From Doryteuthis pealeii (Eukaryota; Mollusca; Cephalopoda; Myopsida; Loliginidae), in NCBI GenBank assembly GCA_023376005.1, contig CM042145.1:57275996-57339995 (forward strand): 64,000 nt of DNA. Reading direction: 5' to 3'. Numbering within the stretch: the stretch's first letter is position 1; each line of letters starts with the position of its first letter. The notes below the pieces were generated by a model. The model saw only the letters and a list, made by a program, of their open reading frames with translations, ran no database searches and was not told the origin of the DNA. The translations under genes were made by a program, and so were the position numbers. Below, in pieces: positions 9,905 to 19,929 of the stretch.

Positions 9905-10228
9905 TCCCGTAACCTGATTTTCCCGTGGGGGCGCTGTTCATATACATATTTTCCCAACCCCTCCGCACGAGTAAGATATGACACAAGGTCAATTTCTTAA
10001 GTGGAGTTTAACAGGTTTTAATTCCGTTTTCCTTCTCCTAGACTGGTTACCGAGCCAATTGAATCCAGCCATGTCTACTATTTACTAATAGCTGGACGGA
10101 AAATAGTTGGATGCATACCGTTCCCAAAAGTATTAGCACTATGTGGAATATAAACAGCCTCGTCCAGAATTTGAAGTCTAGTCGCGAATAGTCTACTTCC
10201 GACGATTCTAACCATTACACCACACGAG
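9901..10228 (-). mobile_element. SINE D, first unit of a dimer
   Basis: In minus sense it begins with a tRNA-like head whose A-box is GTGTAATGGTTAGAATCG near 10222-10200 and whose B-box-like segment is near 10175. The conserved body contains the CTCGTCCAG, GTATTAGCACTATGTG and CTGGTTACC landmarks read on the plus strand. It ends in the CACAAGGTCAATTTCTTAAG region and the CTTATCCCGTAACC tail at 9901. An identical architecture follows immediately. Confidence 0.75.
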
Positions 10229-10560
10229 AGACTTATCACGTACCCTGGTTTTCTCGGGGCGGGGGGGGGGCTACTCCTACACATATTTACCACCTCCTGC
10301 ACACGATTAGGATGTGACACGTGGTTAGTTTCTTAAGCGAAGTTTACCAGGTTTAAATTTAGAGTTTTTTCTTGTCCTATACTAGTTATCTAATCAAGAT
10401 TAAAGGGTCTAGTCTTCCCTACTATTTACCTGTAGCTCGAAGAATGGTTGGATGAATACTTTTCCGAGTGGTATTAGCACTATGGGAAATACAAATAGTG
10501 CCGTTCAGTATTCGCACTTGGTTTGCCCAGTCCTCTTCTTGATAACCACTACGCAAACCA
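10229..10560 (-). mobile_element. SINE D, second unit of a dimer
   Basis: Same family, same orientation and same tail start (ACTTATCACGTACC) as the preceding unit. The two were joined in tandem or inserted at the same place. The head is degraded, with the A-box only partly recognisable near 10545-10560. Confidence 0.7.
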
Positions 10561-11114
10561 CAAATAAACCGATATGACAGCTCAATTAAAACCTCTACTT
10601 TAATATGACATAAATATGTTTTGTTTTTGTTTTTTTGTTAGGTTTTTGTTTGATTTTCCTAAGAAGAATGCTTGGAGAAAAGTCTGATATAAAACAAATC
10701 GTTACTAAGATTACGCAGATTGTCTGGCACTTCTTGCAAATACACCTGCAAAAGCCGAACCCTTGCTACATAGCCTGAAGAAGGCAGCACGAATCCTTGA
10801 ACTCCGATAAAACTGAGTTCATATATTTTTAAAAATGAAGGAGGCATCACTCGACGGTAAGCCTCTCCGGTTCCACGGCATTATCTCACAGTTTGTGCAG
10901 GTTGTCACCTTGCATCGAAGATTTAAGTATTGATTAATATGGGCTTCCTAAACGCGGCTCCCATTGCATATACGTACGCCCCTCTACAAACACACTACAC
11001 AAGATTGAAACCTGATTTCTGCTCATACGCAGCAACAAGTTTATTACACAACGAAACTCTGTTCATTGTTTTAATGTAGCAATCATCCTGGTTGCAAAGA
11101 CAAACACGTACTCT
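10561..11114. other. Unassigned stretch with a CCTGAAGAAGGC motif
   Basis: Contains a (GTTTTT)-rich tract at 10617-10650 and the motif CCTGAAGAAGGC at 10776-10787, of the type seen at retroelement ends (compare the CTGAAGATG motifs at 5640, 35325 and 48118). No gene recognised. Confidence 0.4.
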
Positions 11115-11584
11115 GTTGGTTTGGATGGTTTGACTTTACGGCATGTCAACCTTTCTTGTGTTATTTTATGCCGACAACGTTTCGTTTTATTCATTCTTGA
11201 TGGCTACTCAAATTTTTTAAAACACTTTTTAAACTCATTTTTTCTACTTAAGCCGTAGATTGGACTCTGACAGATACTAGCACTTCGGGTTAGAGTGGAA
11301 CTGGGAGTAATGGTGATGAAGAGGTATTCCACATTTCCCAGGGGTCTAGAATTGGAACTTCATCAAATAGTTTAACGTCATATCCAGGACATTAAGACCC
11401 TCAGTCACCGCCTTCTAGCACCTATATGACAAAAAGGATTGGGGATTTACCGTATGGGCAGTAGGGTTTGGACAATCATATAAGTGCTAGGGCTTTATAT
11501 GACCAGTCGATTGATCGTAGAGGGCTTGTCTGACCACCCGTCTAGCCTAATTAAGTCTAACGTGGATTGTTACATGTCATGGAA
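11115..11584 (-). mobile_element. Retroposon A, truncated copy
   Basis: Plus-strand start TTGGTTTGGATGG then GACTTTACGGCATGTCAACC, the inverted (CCAA)n tail and 3' end of family A. It runs to the CATGTCATGGA region, so about 110 bp of the 5' end are missing. Confidence 0.7.
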
Positions 11585-11714
11585 ATACGTATGCGTTCAT
11601 TATTAAAACTGTTCTGACTGTTACAATACGTATGACATACCTTCTGCTATTTTGTGCTTACAACTTTTACAATGTTTTAATTCCAGGTAATTTATGCCTA
11701 TCTCTACTTTACTT

Positions 11715-11775
11715 TTTGATTATGGATTTTGTGGCATGTCAAACCTTGTTGGGTTATATAATGCTAAAGTCAGTC
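11715..11775 (-). mobile_element. Retroposon A, 3'-end fragment
   Basis: GATTTTGTGGCATGTCAAAC..TTGGGTTATATAATGC matches the terminal 60 bp of family A in minus sense. Confidence 0.5.
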
Positions 11776-11848
11776 CCTTTCTTTTTTCTTTTTCTTTATT
11801 TATTTATTTATTGCAATGCATTATATGGTTTCAAGTAATTAAGGATAA

Positions 11849-12290
11849 CTAGCAGGACCTTTGGATATATCACAGTATGATAATTTGATTGTTACGTTTG
11901 ATATGTTTACTTAAGAGCTATTGCTAAATAGTTCAATGCGTAAAAGTATAATAATCTTTATTTAACTCTATCTCCCTCTTTTTTCTTTCTTTCCTTCTTT
12001 TCATTATGTTTGATTGAAACAGAGAAGCGCTATCGCTTCAGCGCTCCCACCTCCTCTATCTTTTCTCTCTTTCTTATATTTTTTCTGTGTAACATGTCCT
12101 TTTTCTTCGCTTTCTTTCTTTACAATAAAAACGGAATGGTCCAGTATATAGTTGAGGTGATGAAACTCATAAATAAAAATTCGGTGGAGAAAAAACAAAA
12201 AAAAGATAAAAACAATTTGATTTTTTTTTTTCTTGTTGTTTTTTTTTTTTTTTTTTTTTAATTGAATTAAAGAAGACAAAATTGTATTTA
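11849..12290 (-). mobile_element. Non-autonomous Helitron, family E
   Basis: In minus sense the 3' end is a hairpin (inverted TGG/CCA arms around ATATC) followed by CTAG at 11852-11849 and a T. The body includes the GAAGCGATA..CGCTT and AATGGACCATTC landmarks of family E (complete copy 55893-56334). The 5' end is lost in a homopolymer-rich A/T tract (12190-12260). Confidence 0.65.
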
Positions 12291-12294
12291 CTCA

Positions 12295-12530
12295 AACACG
12301 GACAGGGTGTGACACAAGGTCATTTTTTAGCGATTTCAATTTTGATTCCGAGTTTCCCTTCTTCTAGATTGGTTGCCAAACCAAGGTTAAAGAACCCGGT
12401 CTGTCCTACTATTCACTCGTAGCTGAGAGTGATATATGGAGTAAGATTTTTAGCGGGAAGTGAACACAAATAGCGTCGACCTAGATTTGAACTTGGGGCG
12501 GCGATTCCATTTCCTAAGACGCTTCAAGGC
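12295..12530 (-). mobile_element. SINE D, diverged copy
   Basis: Shares GGGTGTGACACAAGGTCA, CTTCTAGATTGGTTGCC and the AACCCGGTCTGTCCTACTATT body segments of family D. The tRNA-like head is hardly recognisable. Confidence 0.6.
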
Positions 12531-12589
12531 AAAATTGTAAAGAACGTTAATCCGGAATAACATACCCCCTATTTCCAACCGGTTAACTT

Positions 12590-13401
12590 AGGGCAATTAA
12601 TAAGGTCTCTGTGAAAATCTGAGTTCGATTTGCCTCAAAACAGCCCATGTTATTCGTGCGTTTAAAATCCTGTAATGTGCCTTTATATATCACTATGAAA
12701 TAACGGTTTACATAATATATGATGGACTCTCCCGTCGATCGACGTATGAGTGTTCATACAATGAAAATCCACACAGTGATTTGTTTATAGTGGTGAAGGC
12801 TTGTGTTTGACCATTCACACTTTTTGGCACAGTCGATAGGAAAGAATTGGTGCATCATGGGTTGCCACAAGCCCAATCAACGACCGACCTCAAGAATTTT
12901 GAATTCAGAGTTATCCTTCTCCTAGACTGGTTACCTACCCAAGACTGAAAGGCCCAGCCTGCCCTACTATTTAACCCATAGCTGGGGAGAGAATATATGG
13001 ATTCATACCTTTCCCAAGGGTATTAGCGCTATGTGAAATGCCAACAGCTTCGTCTAGGAATTGAACTCTAATCGACGAGTCCATTTTCCACGACTCTAAC
13101 CACTAGCCCACGCGCCTCCATATACACAATATATGGTGTGGTTAATTTGCATACTGGTTTTAACAAAACCGGGTTTAATAAATAATCGTTTGGTGTTATT
13201 GATAACTAATATTGTTGTTTTATTCTCAAACGTATTAAAATCAATCCTATGAATGATTTTCTATAGAACCCAATTAAAATGTGATTAAAATAAGTGTAGA
13301 CTTTTTTTATATGCGTTCTTATTTCATTTTGTTAGTCTAATATTTAATACATTATATTAAAATTTAAAGACTTACGCCCGGAGGGCGCATATTCTTTCTA
13401 G
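12590..13401 (+). mobile_element. Non-autonomous Helitron H split by a 403-bp insertion
   Basis: The left part (12590-12724) and right part (13128-13401) rejoin to give the family H body as in 3700-4034. The 3' end has the hairpin CGCCC-GGA-GGGCG (13375-13387) then CTAG at 13398-13401 followed by T. The insertion 12725-13127 is flanked by AATATATGATG and AATATATGGTG, an imperfect 11-bp duplication. Confidence 0.7.
12725..13127 (-). mobile_element. SINE D variant with a different 3' half
   Basis: The tRNA-like head is at the right end (minus sense: GGAGGCGCGTGGGCTAGTGG). It is followed by the D body to about 12890, and then by about 165 bp (12725-12884) that do not match the tails of the other D copies. 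The whole piece is flanked by an imperfect 11-bp duplication in Helitron H, so it inserted as one unit and the family has at least two tail types. Confidence 0.65.
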
Positions 13402-13854
13402 TATATATGTATAAAATAGAAATAAACACAATTATCGTATAAAAATAAAGCCCAATATTAACTGGGGACGTCTTTTAGCATGACAGAACGAGTAGGTGAT
13501 CGTAGGAGTATAATATAAAAATGACATAGATTGAGAAGAAGAATTGACACGGGCCATAAACAATGATATAAACGCGGCTTTATATTTGCTGTTATCAGTA
13601 AAACTATGAACGCTTTTTGTTTACCGGCGTAGTTTTCTTATTTCCAAAAACAATATATCCTTCCTCGAACAAAAACAACAGCAAATGATTTCTGAAGATG
13701 GAAATAACGTTTTACCGGGACTTCTGTTGGCTGTTATCCAAATAAATATTGGGGCGCGATAGATGGAGATAAATAAAATCGTAATTCATTCTTTCTACAA
13801 AGGCGCTTTTATCAGAAGTGTCTGTCGCTATCAACGGACTGTATCGTATTACGC
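13402..13854. other. Unassigned, apparently single-copy stretch
   Basis: No family match. The right half is less AT-rich and leads into a cluster of promoter-type sites. A minus-strand frame at 13712-13921 has no recognised motif. Confidence 0.45.
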
Positions 13855-13925
13855 TAGGATGCCCGCCATTTGAAAAAAAAGGAAACCGGAAATAATGGAG
13901 CAATATGGTACGCATGCGCACACAA
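13855..13925. promoter_or_regulatory. Possible TATA-less promoter: YY1-, ETS- and NRF-1-like sites
   Basis: Within 70 bp there are CCCGCCATTT (YY1-like, 13862-13871), ACCGGAAAT (ETS/GABP-like, 13885-13893) and CGCATGCGCA (NRF-1-like palindrome, 13911-13920). Such clusters mark broadly expressed TATA-less promoters in animals. No transcription unit could be identified on either side, so this rests on motif content only. Confidence 0.3.
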
Positions 13926-13934
13926 GAGACGTAA

Positions 13935-14455
13935 GTTTAGAGAAACGAAGTGAAATTATGCTCTTTGTTATCTTTTTTTTTTTTTTTTTCGACTTTTGCT
14001 TCGGTTTTTAATATCAAACAGAAATTGTCAGTTTTATGAACTAAGGAACTTCCTGAGACAGATTCGAGAAAGATAAAATAGGCGGTTGGTATTTTAGCTA
14101 AAAGAATTCATCAGATAATCCTTTTTAACTCTTTCACCGTAGGTTGTTTAAATTTTTCGCAGACTCTCAGTACCACATTTCTTTTTATAACAGAAAAAAA
14201 AAATGACGAATGGATTTTTTAATCCGAAATATTAAGAAAATAAATCAACGGTAAATAAACGACATCATAGTCACCTTGTTTTTCTTTACACTTGCATTGT
14301 GTGAGACTCTTCAAAACCAACCGACAAACCAGTTTGATTTTAATTTTTTGGACTGTTGTCCTTATCTTTAAAATAACCAAATAATCCTTTTTAACTCTTT
14401 CGCCGTAGCATTTTCTTATTTTCAGACTCTCAGTGCCACATTCAGAGTGTATATC
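13935..14455 (+). repeat. Local duplicated block T, copy 1
   Basis: Contains GTTTAGAGAAACGAAGTGAAAT, TTTTTAATATCAAACAGAAATTGTC and the CCGAAATATTAAGAAAATAAATCAA landmarks, all repeated in order at 15019-15530. Ends with a CAGACTCTCAGTGCCACATTC segment directly against retroposon A. Confidence 0.7.
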
Positions 14456-15016
14456 GGTTGGTTGGTTGGTTGGATTTTACGGCATGTTAACCCTTGTTGG
14501 GATATTTTATGCCGAAGACGATTTTCTTTTATCCATCTTTGTTGGGTTCTCAATTTTTAAAAACTAATTTTTAAAACCTCTTTTTTAAATCTATTTAACC
14601 CATAGATGGGTCCCTAACAAGTAGTACCTCTCTGAGACAGAGTGGACCTGGGAGTAATGGCAATGAAGGAGTGCTCCATTCTCCCCATATCTCCAAAATT
14701 GGAACCTCGCCATTAGATTGGGGTTTGCCATAAATACAATAGGGTCAGGACAGTCATATAGGTGCTAGGGTTTGACCTGACCAGCCGATTGATCGGAGGG
14801 GAGGCCCTCTCCGATCAATCGGCTGGTCACGCCAAACCTTAGCACCTATATGACTATCTGACCGCCCGTCTATCCTAAGTAAGGGATAAAGTGGGCTGCT
14901 CAGCCACCAGAATTTCATCCTTAAGCACCACGGTTCGCCACCCATGGCCAACAGGTCGCCCCATTGGGATGCTCTTACCCCTCTACAGAGTTGCAGTCGA
15001 CCTCAACCGACTTAGC
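14456..15016 (-). mobile_element. Retroposon A with an internal inverted duplication
   Basis: Near full-length minus-sense copy starting with a (GGTT)n tract (inverse of the CCAA tail) at 14456. Inside, 14752-14798 is repeated inverted at 14809-14855, giving a 47-bp-arm hairpin in the middle of the element. It lies exactly between copies 1 and 2 of block T. Confidence 0.7.
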
Positions 15017-15018
15017 TG

Positions 15019-15530
15019 GTTAGAGAAAGGAAGTGAAATTCTGCTCTTTGCACATACACACACATATATATATTCTTTCTTTGCTTATTTTTTCGGTTTT
15101 TAATATCAAACAGAAATTGTCGGTTTTATAAACTAATGATCTTTTTTGAGATTACAGAATGATAAAATATTCAGTTGGTATTTTAGCTAAAAAAAACAAA
15201 CAATAAATTAATCGTTTTTAACTCTTTCGTCGTAGCATTTTCGAATTTTCGCAAACTCTTAACGCCGCATTTCTTTCTGAAAAGAAAAAAATAATATTTG
15301 AAGAGAAAAAAAATGACAAATAGATTTTTTCATCCCGAAATATTAAGAAATAAATCAAAGGTAAATGAAAAACATCAGTTATCTCGGGGGGGGGGGGGGT
15401 TACACTCGTATTATGATGGCCATCAAAATCAACCACCAACCCAGTTTTATTTTGATTTTCCCGACTGTTGTCCTCATCTTTATTGTGAAATATTCATACA
15501 AAACGTTTCGGTCATGGCACTCTTAACTCT
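15019..15530 (+). repeat. Local duplicated block T, copy 2
   Basis: Same landmarks as 13935-14455, with a (CA)n(TA)n and a poly-G interruption (15386-15398). The right end (GGACTGTTGTCC-like, then AAAACGTTTCGGTCATGG near 15500) carries the AACGTTTCGG module also seen in SINE H. Confidence 0.7.
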
Positions 15531-16078
15531 GTCTGCTGATGCTGTAAAATATGCCAACTACACCTCTACTGATGGGTAAAATACCCCCCTCAATGGGGCA
15601 ACTTGCTGGCCGTGAGTGTTAACCCATGATGCTTAAAGATGGAATCCTGGTGGTAGAGCAGTTCATTAGGGGCAGTCGGAGAAGCCCCTTTCAATGAATC
15701 AATCGGCTGGTCATGTCAAGCCCTAGCGCCTATATGATTTTCACCGAGCCTATTGCTCTTATAGCAAGTCCCAAACCTTTTTATCATATAGATAAAGCTA
15801 GAAGGTGGTGGCTGATGGTCTTAGTGTTGTGGGTATGACACTAAACTGCATCTAGTGGTGAAGTTCCAACTCCGGAGATCTAGGGAGTATGGAGTACCTC
15901 TTCATTTAAATTACTCCCAGGTCCACTCTGATAATGGTAGTACCTGTTAGTGTCCCATATATAGGTTAAATAGATAAAAAAAAGAGTGTTTTTTTTAATG
16001 TACCTAAACAAATGTGTTTTACAAAAATTGAATACTCAACAAGAATGAATAAAAGAAAATCTTCTTCGGCATAGAATA
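15531..16078 (+). mobile_element. Retroposon A, sense copy
   Basis: Runs from near the family's 5' end (GTCTGCTGATGCTGTAAAAT) through CGGCTGGTCATGTCAAGCC to ACAAGAATGAATAAAAGAAAATCTTCTTCGG. The terminal (CCAA) tail is missing where block T resumes. Confidence 0.7.
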
Positions 16079-16190
16079 TCGCAATATTTGAAGAGAAAAA
16101 ATGACGAAGGGATTTTTTCATCCCGAAATATTAAGAAAATAAATCAAAGGTAAATGAACAACATCATAGTTATCTCGTTTAAAATCATTT
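16079..16190 (+). repeat. Local duplicated block T, partial copy 3
   Basis: ATATTTGAAGAGAAAAAATGACGAAG..ATTAAGAAAATAAATCAAAGG matches 15294-15390, directly after retroposon A. Confidence 0.65.
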
Positions 16191-16656
16191 TTAGTGCAAT
16201 TCTATTGTAAAATAATTTCCAATACATTTCTAATGTATGTTTCTTTATTATTTAGTATAGATAATATTTAAGACGTCGCTGAAACCTTCGACCGACAAAT
16301 GTAGGAATAAATAACTTTTGATATTCGAGATGATCTGTGACTGTCGGTGTGGATGTCAGGCGCAATTGATTGGCTGACGGTGTGGTTGACAGTCGGATCA
16401 ATTAAATAACTGGCCATTTTCCAATTGGGAATTTTCGATGTGTCCACTGCAGGCCATTTTACACTGCCCTCTAATTGGCTTGATCTTCATCATTATTTCT
16501 AATTAGGGTTGGAGTCAACAGTTTCTTTGACTTGGAATGTATTCTAGTTTTGTCTTTTAGAAAAATCTACAATGATAAAAATAAAAATAATAAATATCAG
16601 AGATGCTTTTAGAGTTTGTTTCATATGACCTTTTGATAATGAATAATCAAATCAGA

Positions 16657-16744
<88 letters not shown>

Positions 16745-16896
16745 TTTTAAACAGACCGATAAACAAGGACTATTACTCGCCTTTCTCCTTATTCACCTTC
16801 CACATACCAACAAAAGCCCTAAAGATGATCTAATTAATAGATCGAAACACTGCAGCGTCGGCCAATAAACTCACCACTTAACTCAATTTTTTACAG

Positions 16897-16928
<32 letters not shown>

Positions 16929-17112
16929 GAAAGTGTTGTTATGAGTCCAACGGGGGAAATTTGAATATTTTATTTAAAAAGATATCTGCAAAATAGATTT
17001 TTTTTGGGGGGGGGCGGGGGGTAGATAATTCTTTTTTCTTAAAAGAAATATTTTTTACGTCTGATGATGCATTTCTGCAGTTGAAATAGATTATTGTGAT
17101 TAAGAAAATTTA
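16191..17112. repeat. Unassigned stretch with a long (TC)n tract and (CA)n
   Basis: A pure (TC)n tract lies at about 16660-16738 and (CA)n(TA)n at 16898-16928. A TCTGATGATGC..GTTGAAATAG segment at 17060-17090, just upstream of the PLE frame, was examined as a ribozyme candidate and rejected. No gene. Confidence 0.6.
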
Positions 17113-17325
17113 ATGTTTTTTTCCTTCGTTTATTCACTGTATGACTCTGGATTACTAAGGAACAAAATAATAAATAACCACACACAAAATAGAAATGACA
17201 ATCAGGATAAAGAGAAACAATGCAACTGTCGAAGCCCTACAATGTGCCCCACGAAGGGAAGATGCTTGACTAAAAAAGTGTCATTTACCAGGTCTCAGTT
17301 TTGGCTTTTGGGTAGATGTTACTAA
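17113..17325 (+). pseudogene. PLE linker region with CxC-x5-C-x5-C zinc-binding motif
   Basis: The frame contains CNCRSPTMCPTKGRCL at about residues 37-52, the cysteine motif that precedes the GIY-YIG domain in PLE polyproteins, followed by LTKKVSF. It then runs into unrelated residues (WLLGRCY) and a stop, while the GIY-YIG domain continues in another frame. That places a frameshift near 17290-17320. Confidence 0.7.
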
Positions 17326-17657
17326 CTAAATTCTACGTGGGATGCACAAAGTCAGATTTCAAAACTAGATTTACAAACCATAAACACTCATTTACTAATA
17401 TTAAGCTTAGAAACCCAACAACTCTATATATGTATATTTCTGACCTAAAGGACCAGAACATAACACCAATTATTGAATGGACTATCTTACAAAAATCAAA
17501 TGTGTGTAGATCTCTAAATGATCCTTGCTACCTATGTCTACACGAAAAGTTAACTATAATTAAATTCCCGGATAAGAAAAATCTTTTGAATAATAGAATT
17601 GCATCAATCTGCAATTGTAGACATAGTTTGGGTCAGTCATTAAAATATTATTAGAAT
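17316..17657 (+). pseudogene. PLE GIY-YIG endonuclease domain
   Basis: 112 residues that would nick target DNA in a live element. Visible motifs are FYVGCT (the YIG part), FKTRFTNHKHSF with the catalytic-type Arg, LYMYISDLKD, EWTIL, a C-x2-C pair (CYLCLHEK) with the catalytic-type Glu, and the end LLNNRIASICNCRH typical of the PLE C-terminus. The GIY half is lost in the frameshift with the linker. Stop codon at 17652-17654. Core residues survive, so decay is modest. Confidence 0.75.
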
Positions 17658-18044
17658 TACAATATTAGCTTTAACTAAATAGATTAGAATTTTTTTCTTA
17701 AATAAGTATTCATTTTAAATAGGATAAATACTGAAAAGATCAATGAAAAACTATAAATTAGTAATATTCAACCTCTAAAATATAATTAGAATTAAATTTT
17801 AACTTTTTTTACTAGCTATTATTTATAATTAGAATTAAATTAATAACAATAATAATTATTATTAATAATAATTATAATTGGAATTAAATTAATAGCAATA
17901 CAGAAATGAGAACTAAGGAATAAATACACGTATAGAATAAACCGCACGCGAATATCGAGAGAAAAATATCAACTAACGTAGCATTCAATCTTTATTATCC
18001 AAAAAGAAATGTATCTCAGTTTAACTAGGAATTACATAGACTTA

Positions 18045-18106
18045 GTTAAGCGTAGGGTGGGGTCCTGATGAAATCATTTGGATTGAAACCATGGCAGACC
18101 CTTAAC
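18045..18106 (+). ncRNA. Hammerhead ribozyme motif with broken cleavage triplet
   Basis: Core CTGATGA at 18065-18071. Stem II is AATC/GATT (18072-18075 with 18081-18084), then GAAAC at 18085-18089. Stem I is GGGTC/GACCC (18060-18064 with 18097-18101) and extends as GTTAAG/CTTAAC around a bulge. The short stem III should close with GT and cleave at NUH, but the sequence is GCA (18094-18096) where GTA is expected. A T-to-C change would disrupt the triplet, so self-cleavage is unlikely. Its position downstream of the GIY-YIG frame fits a PLE terminal repeat. Confidence 0.65.
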
Positions 18107-18144
18107 TTTTTCCCTCAACTAATATTATATATATATATATATAT

Positions 18145-18288
18145 TGAAAGCCTCCTCCATGAACAGGATGTGACACAATATTTTAAGCAGAATAGAGTTA
18201 ATTGAATTTAAAGTTTTCATTCTCCAAGATTGGTTGCCTCACCAAGAACAAAGAACCCAGTCTATCCTACTATTTACTCACAGCTGGC
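18145..18288 (-). mobile_element. SINE D tail half
   Basis: CATGAACAGGATGTGACACAAT, CTCCAAGATTGGTTGCC and AACCCAGTCTATCCTACTATTTAC match family D. The tRNA-like head is missing and a (CA)n tract follows (18296-18333). Confidence 0.65.
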
Positions 18289-18299
18289 TTCTTTACACA

Positions 18300-18334
<35 letters not shown>

Positions 18335-18335
18335 T

Positions 18336-18478
18336 ATTACAGTGAGACTTTGACTTTGGAGTGTCTCAACTTAAGAGTTTTCTGAGTACAAGCGGTCACT
18401 TGGACGATTTTTTTTTTTTTGGTTTGTGTCACTAGCTAAAATTTGAGATACGAGCGAGCTTCAGATACGCTTATTTTT
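18336..18478 (-). mobile_element. Family M (TIR element) fragment
   Basis: CTTTGACTTTGGAGTGTC..., a T run, then TTTGAGATACGAGCGAGCTTCAGATACGC match the 3' half of the TIR element at 39656-40048 in inverse orientation. Confidence 0.5.
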
Positions 18479-18514
18479 TATCAATACACGGGGAACCTCA
18501 CGTTGTGTAATTTT

Positions 18515-18608
18515 TAGCAAGCTAGATTTTCAGATCATTGTTAGTGAGTTCGATTCTCATTGGGCGCCCCATACTTCTGGCCTTGTGCCACATCTAGGCT
18601 AAGCTTAG
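18515..18608 (+). mobile_element. SINE B (tRNA-derived) fragment
   Basis: AGCAAGCTAGATTTTCAGATCATTG then a B-box GAGTTCGATTCTCATTGGGCG and GGCTAAGCTTAGTAAA, the family B layout. The A-box end is lost. Helitron E begins immediately after. Confidence 0.6.
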
Positions 18609-18895
18609 TAAATAACAATATATTAATACTCGTGTTCCTTAGTCTTTTGACGGTTATCATCTTGCAACACCCTCTGGTTAAGAATGAGACCGTTCAAAGC
18701 GACCAAGGTGAAATGCAGAAAGTTGTCACCTCGGCTAAATAATGGAGCATTCCGTTTTTATTATAAAGAAAGGGAATAAAAGTGACGTTCTACGTAGACT
18801 ATAAGAAAGAAAAAGTAAGGAAAGGAAATAGAGATGCGTAAGCACGCGGTAGCGATAACGCTAATGTGTTTCAATCGAGCATAAAATTAAAAAGT
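18609..18895 (+). mobile_element. Non-autonomous Helitron E, 5' part
   Basis: TATATTAATACTCGTGTTCC..CATCTTGCAACACCCTCTG..TAAATAATGGAGCATTCCG..TAGCGATAACGCTAATGTG matches 55893-56334. The 3' terminal 150 bp with hairpin and CTAG are missing. Confidence 0.6.
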
Positions 18896-18899
18896 TGTT

Positions 18900-19145
18900 T
18901 TATTACTTTAAATTGAAAAAAAATGTTTGTGAAATTTGTAATCAATTCTAAAAATTATTTTTTTTTACTCTCGCCCTTTTTATTTTCAGTAAGAATTTAA
19001 CTATAAAGTTTACAAATAAATAAATACTTACGATTTTGTGTAACATTTATGTGTAAACTATTCAAAAACATTAATTAATAATCAATAGATGCATGCAACA
19101 TTTTATTTGAGGGGGGGGGGGCAGAACTAAGTTTCTATTTTAAAT
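18900..19145 (+). repeat. Dispersed AT-rich repeat, copy 1
   Basis: Repeated at 22695-22935. Shared landmarks are GTGAAATTTGTAATC, TACTCTCGCCCTTTTT, ATTTTGTGTAAC and GCATGCAACATTTTATTTGAGGG. Type of element unknown. Confidence 0.6.
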
Positions 19146-19428
19146 TGTTTTATTTTTTTTTAACTCCTATGATAAATTTGATTTTACTTATTTATTATAC
19201 AAACCCTCTAACATTGAATTTTTAACTTCCACCTCCTCTGACAATATTTCAAAAATTATATTTTACACCAACCGGAGTTTTTTTGGGTTTTTTTTATCTC
19301 ATTTCTGTATGTTTGGGGTTTTGTTATTGTAACACAACAAAATGACATGTCATTCCAAACATATAAAACATTACTCACTCAAACGATGAACCATTGACAA
19401 AATAATAAGGAGCTTGAAACAGTTTGTG

Positions 19429-19929
19429 GACCCAAATGGGTCCACCTGTTGGTCGTAGAGGACAACCCGGGAGGCTCAAGGATGGAACCCTGGTGGCTAA
19501 ATAGTTCATGACATGCAACACTTCATTTTGGCCCTTACTTAGGCTAGAAGGCTAGTCACCCCAAGTCCTAGCACCTGTATCATGGCAAGACCTAACTCTT
19601 TTTATCACATATGTGCTTGGTGGTGGCTGACCGTCTTAGTGTCCTGGGTATGACGTTAAACTCTATCTAAATGTGAAGTTTTAATTCTGGAGCTCTGGGG
19701 AATGTGGAGTACCCCTTCATCACCATTACACCCAGGTCCACTCTGATCTGGAGTGGTAGTACCGTTTTTTTAACTAATTTTTTAAAACTCATTTTTCTTC
19801 TATTCACACCATAGGTGGGACACCGAGTTTTAAAAAAAAGGTTGTTTTTTTTTAATACCCATCAAGCACAAAACGTCTTCAGCATAAAATAACCCAACAA
19901 GGTTGACATGCTGTAAAATCCAACAAATC
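19429..19929 (+). mobile_element. Retroposon A, sense copy
   Basis: From CCCAAATGGGTCCACCTGTTGG to GGTTGACATGCTGTAAAATCC and a short CAACAAATC tail. Roughly the 5' 90 bp are absent. Confidence 0.7.

Larger units (their letters stand above)
17113..18106 (+). mobile_element. Penelope-like element (PLE) 3' end: linker, GIY-YIG, UTR, hammerhead-like terminus
   Basis: A degraded but ordered PLE 3' region. It holds a cysteine-rich linker, a GIY-YIG endonuclease domain, about 400 bp of AT-rich 3' UTR and a hammerhead ribozyme-like terminus. A (TA)n tract begins shortly after. The RT domain is absent, so the element is 5'-truncated, a common state for PLEs. Order and spacing agree with endonuclease-bearing PLEs, whose terminal repeats are known to carry hammerhead motifs. 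Confidence 0.75.

Noticed and set aside
17060..17092. TCTGATGATGC..TGCAGTTGAAATAG as a further hammerhead upstream of the PLE frame
   Set aside because: TGCA/TGCA could be stem II, but three unpaired bases (GTT) separate it from GAAA and no stem I or stem III closes.
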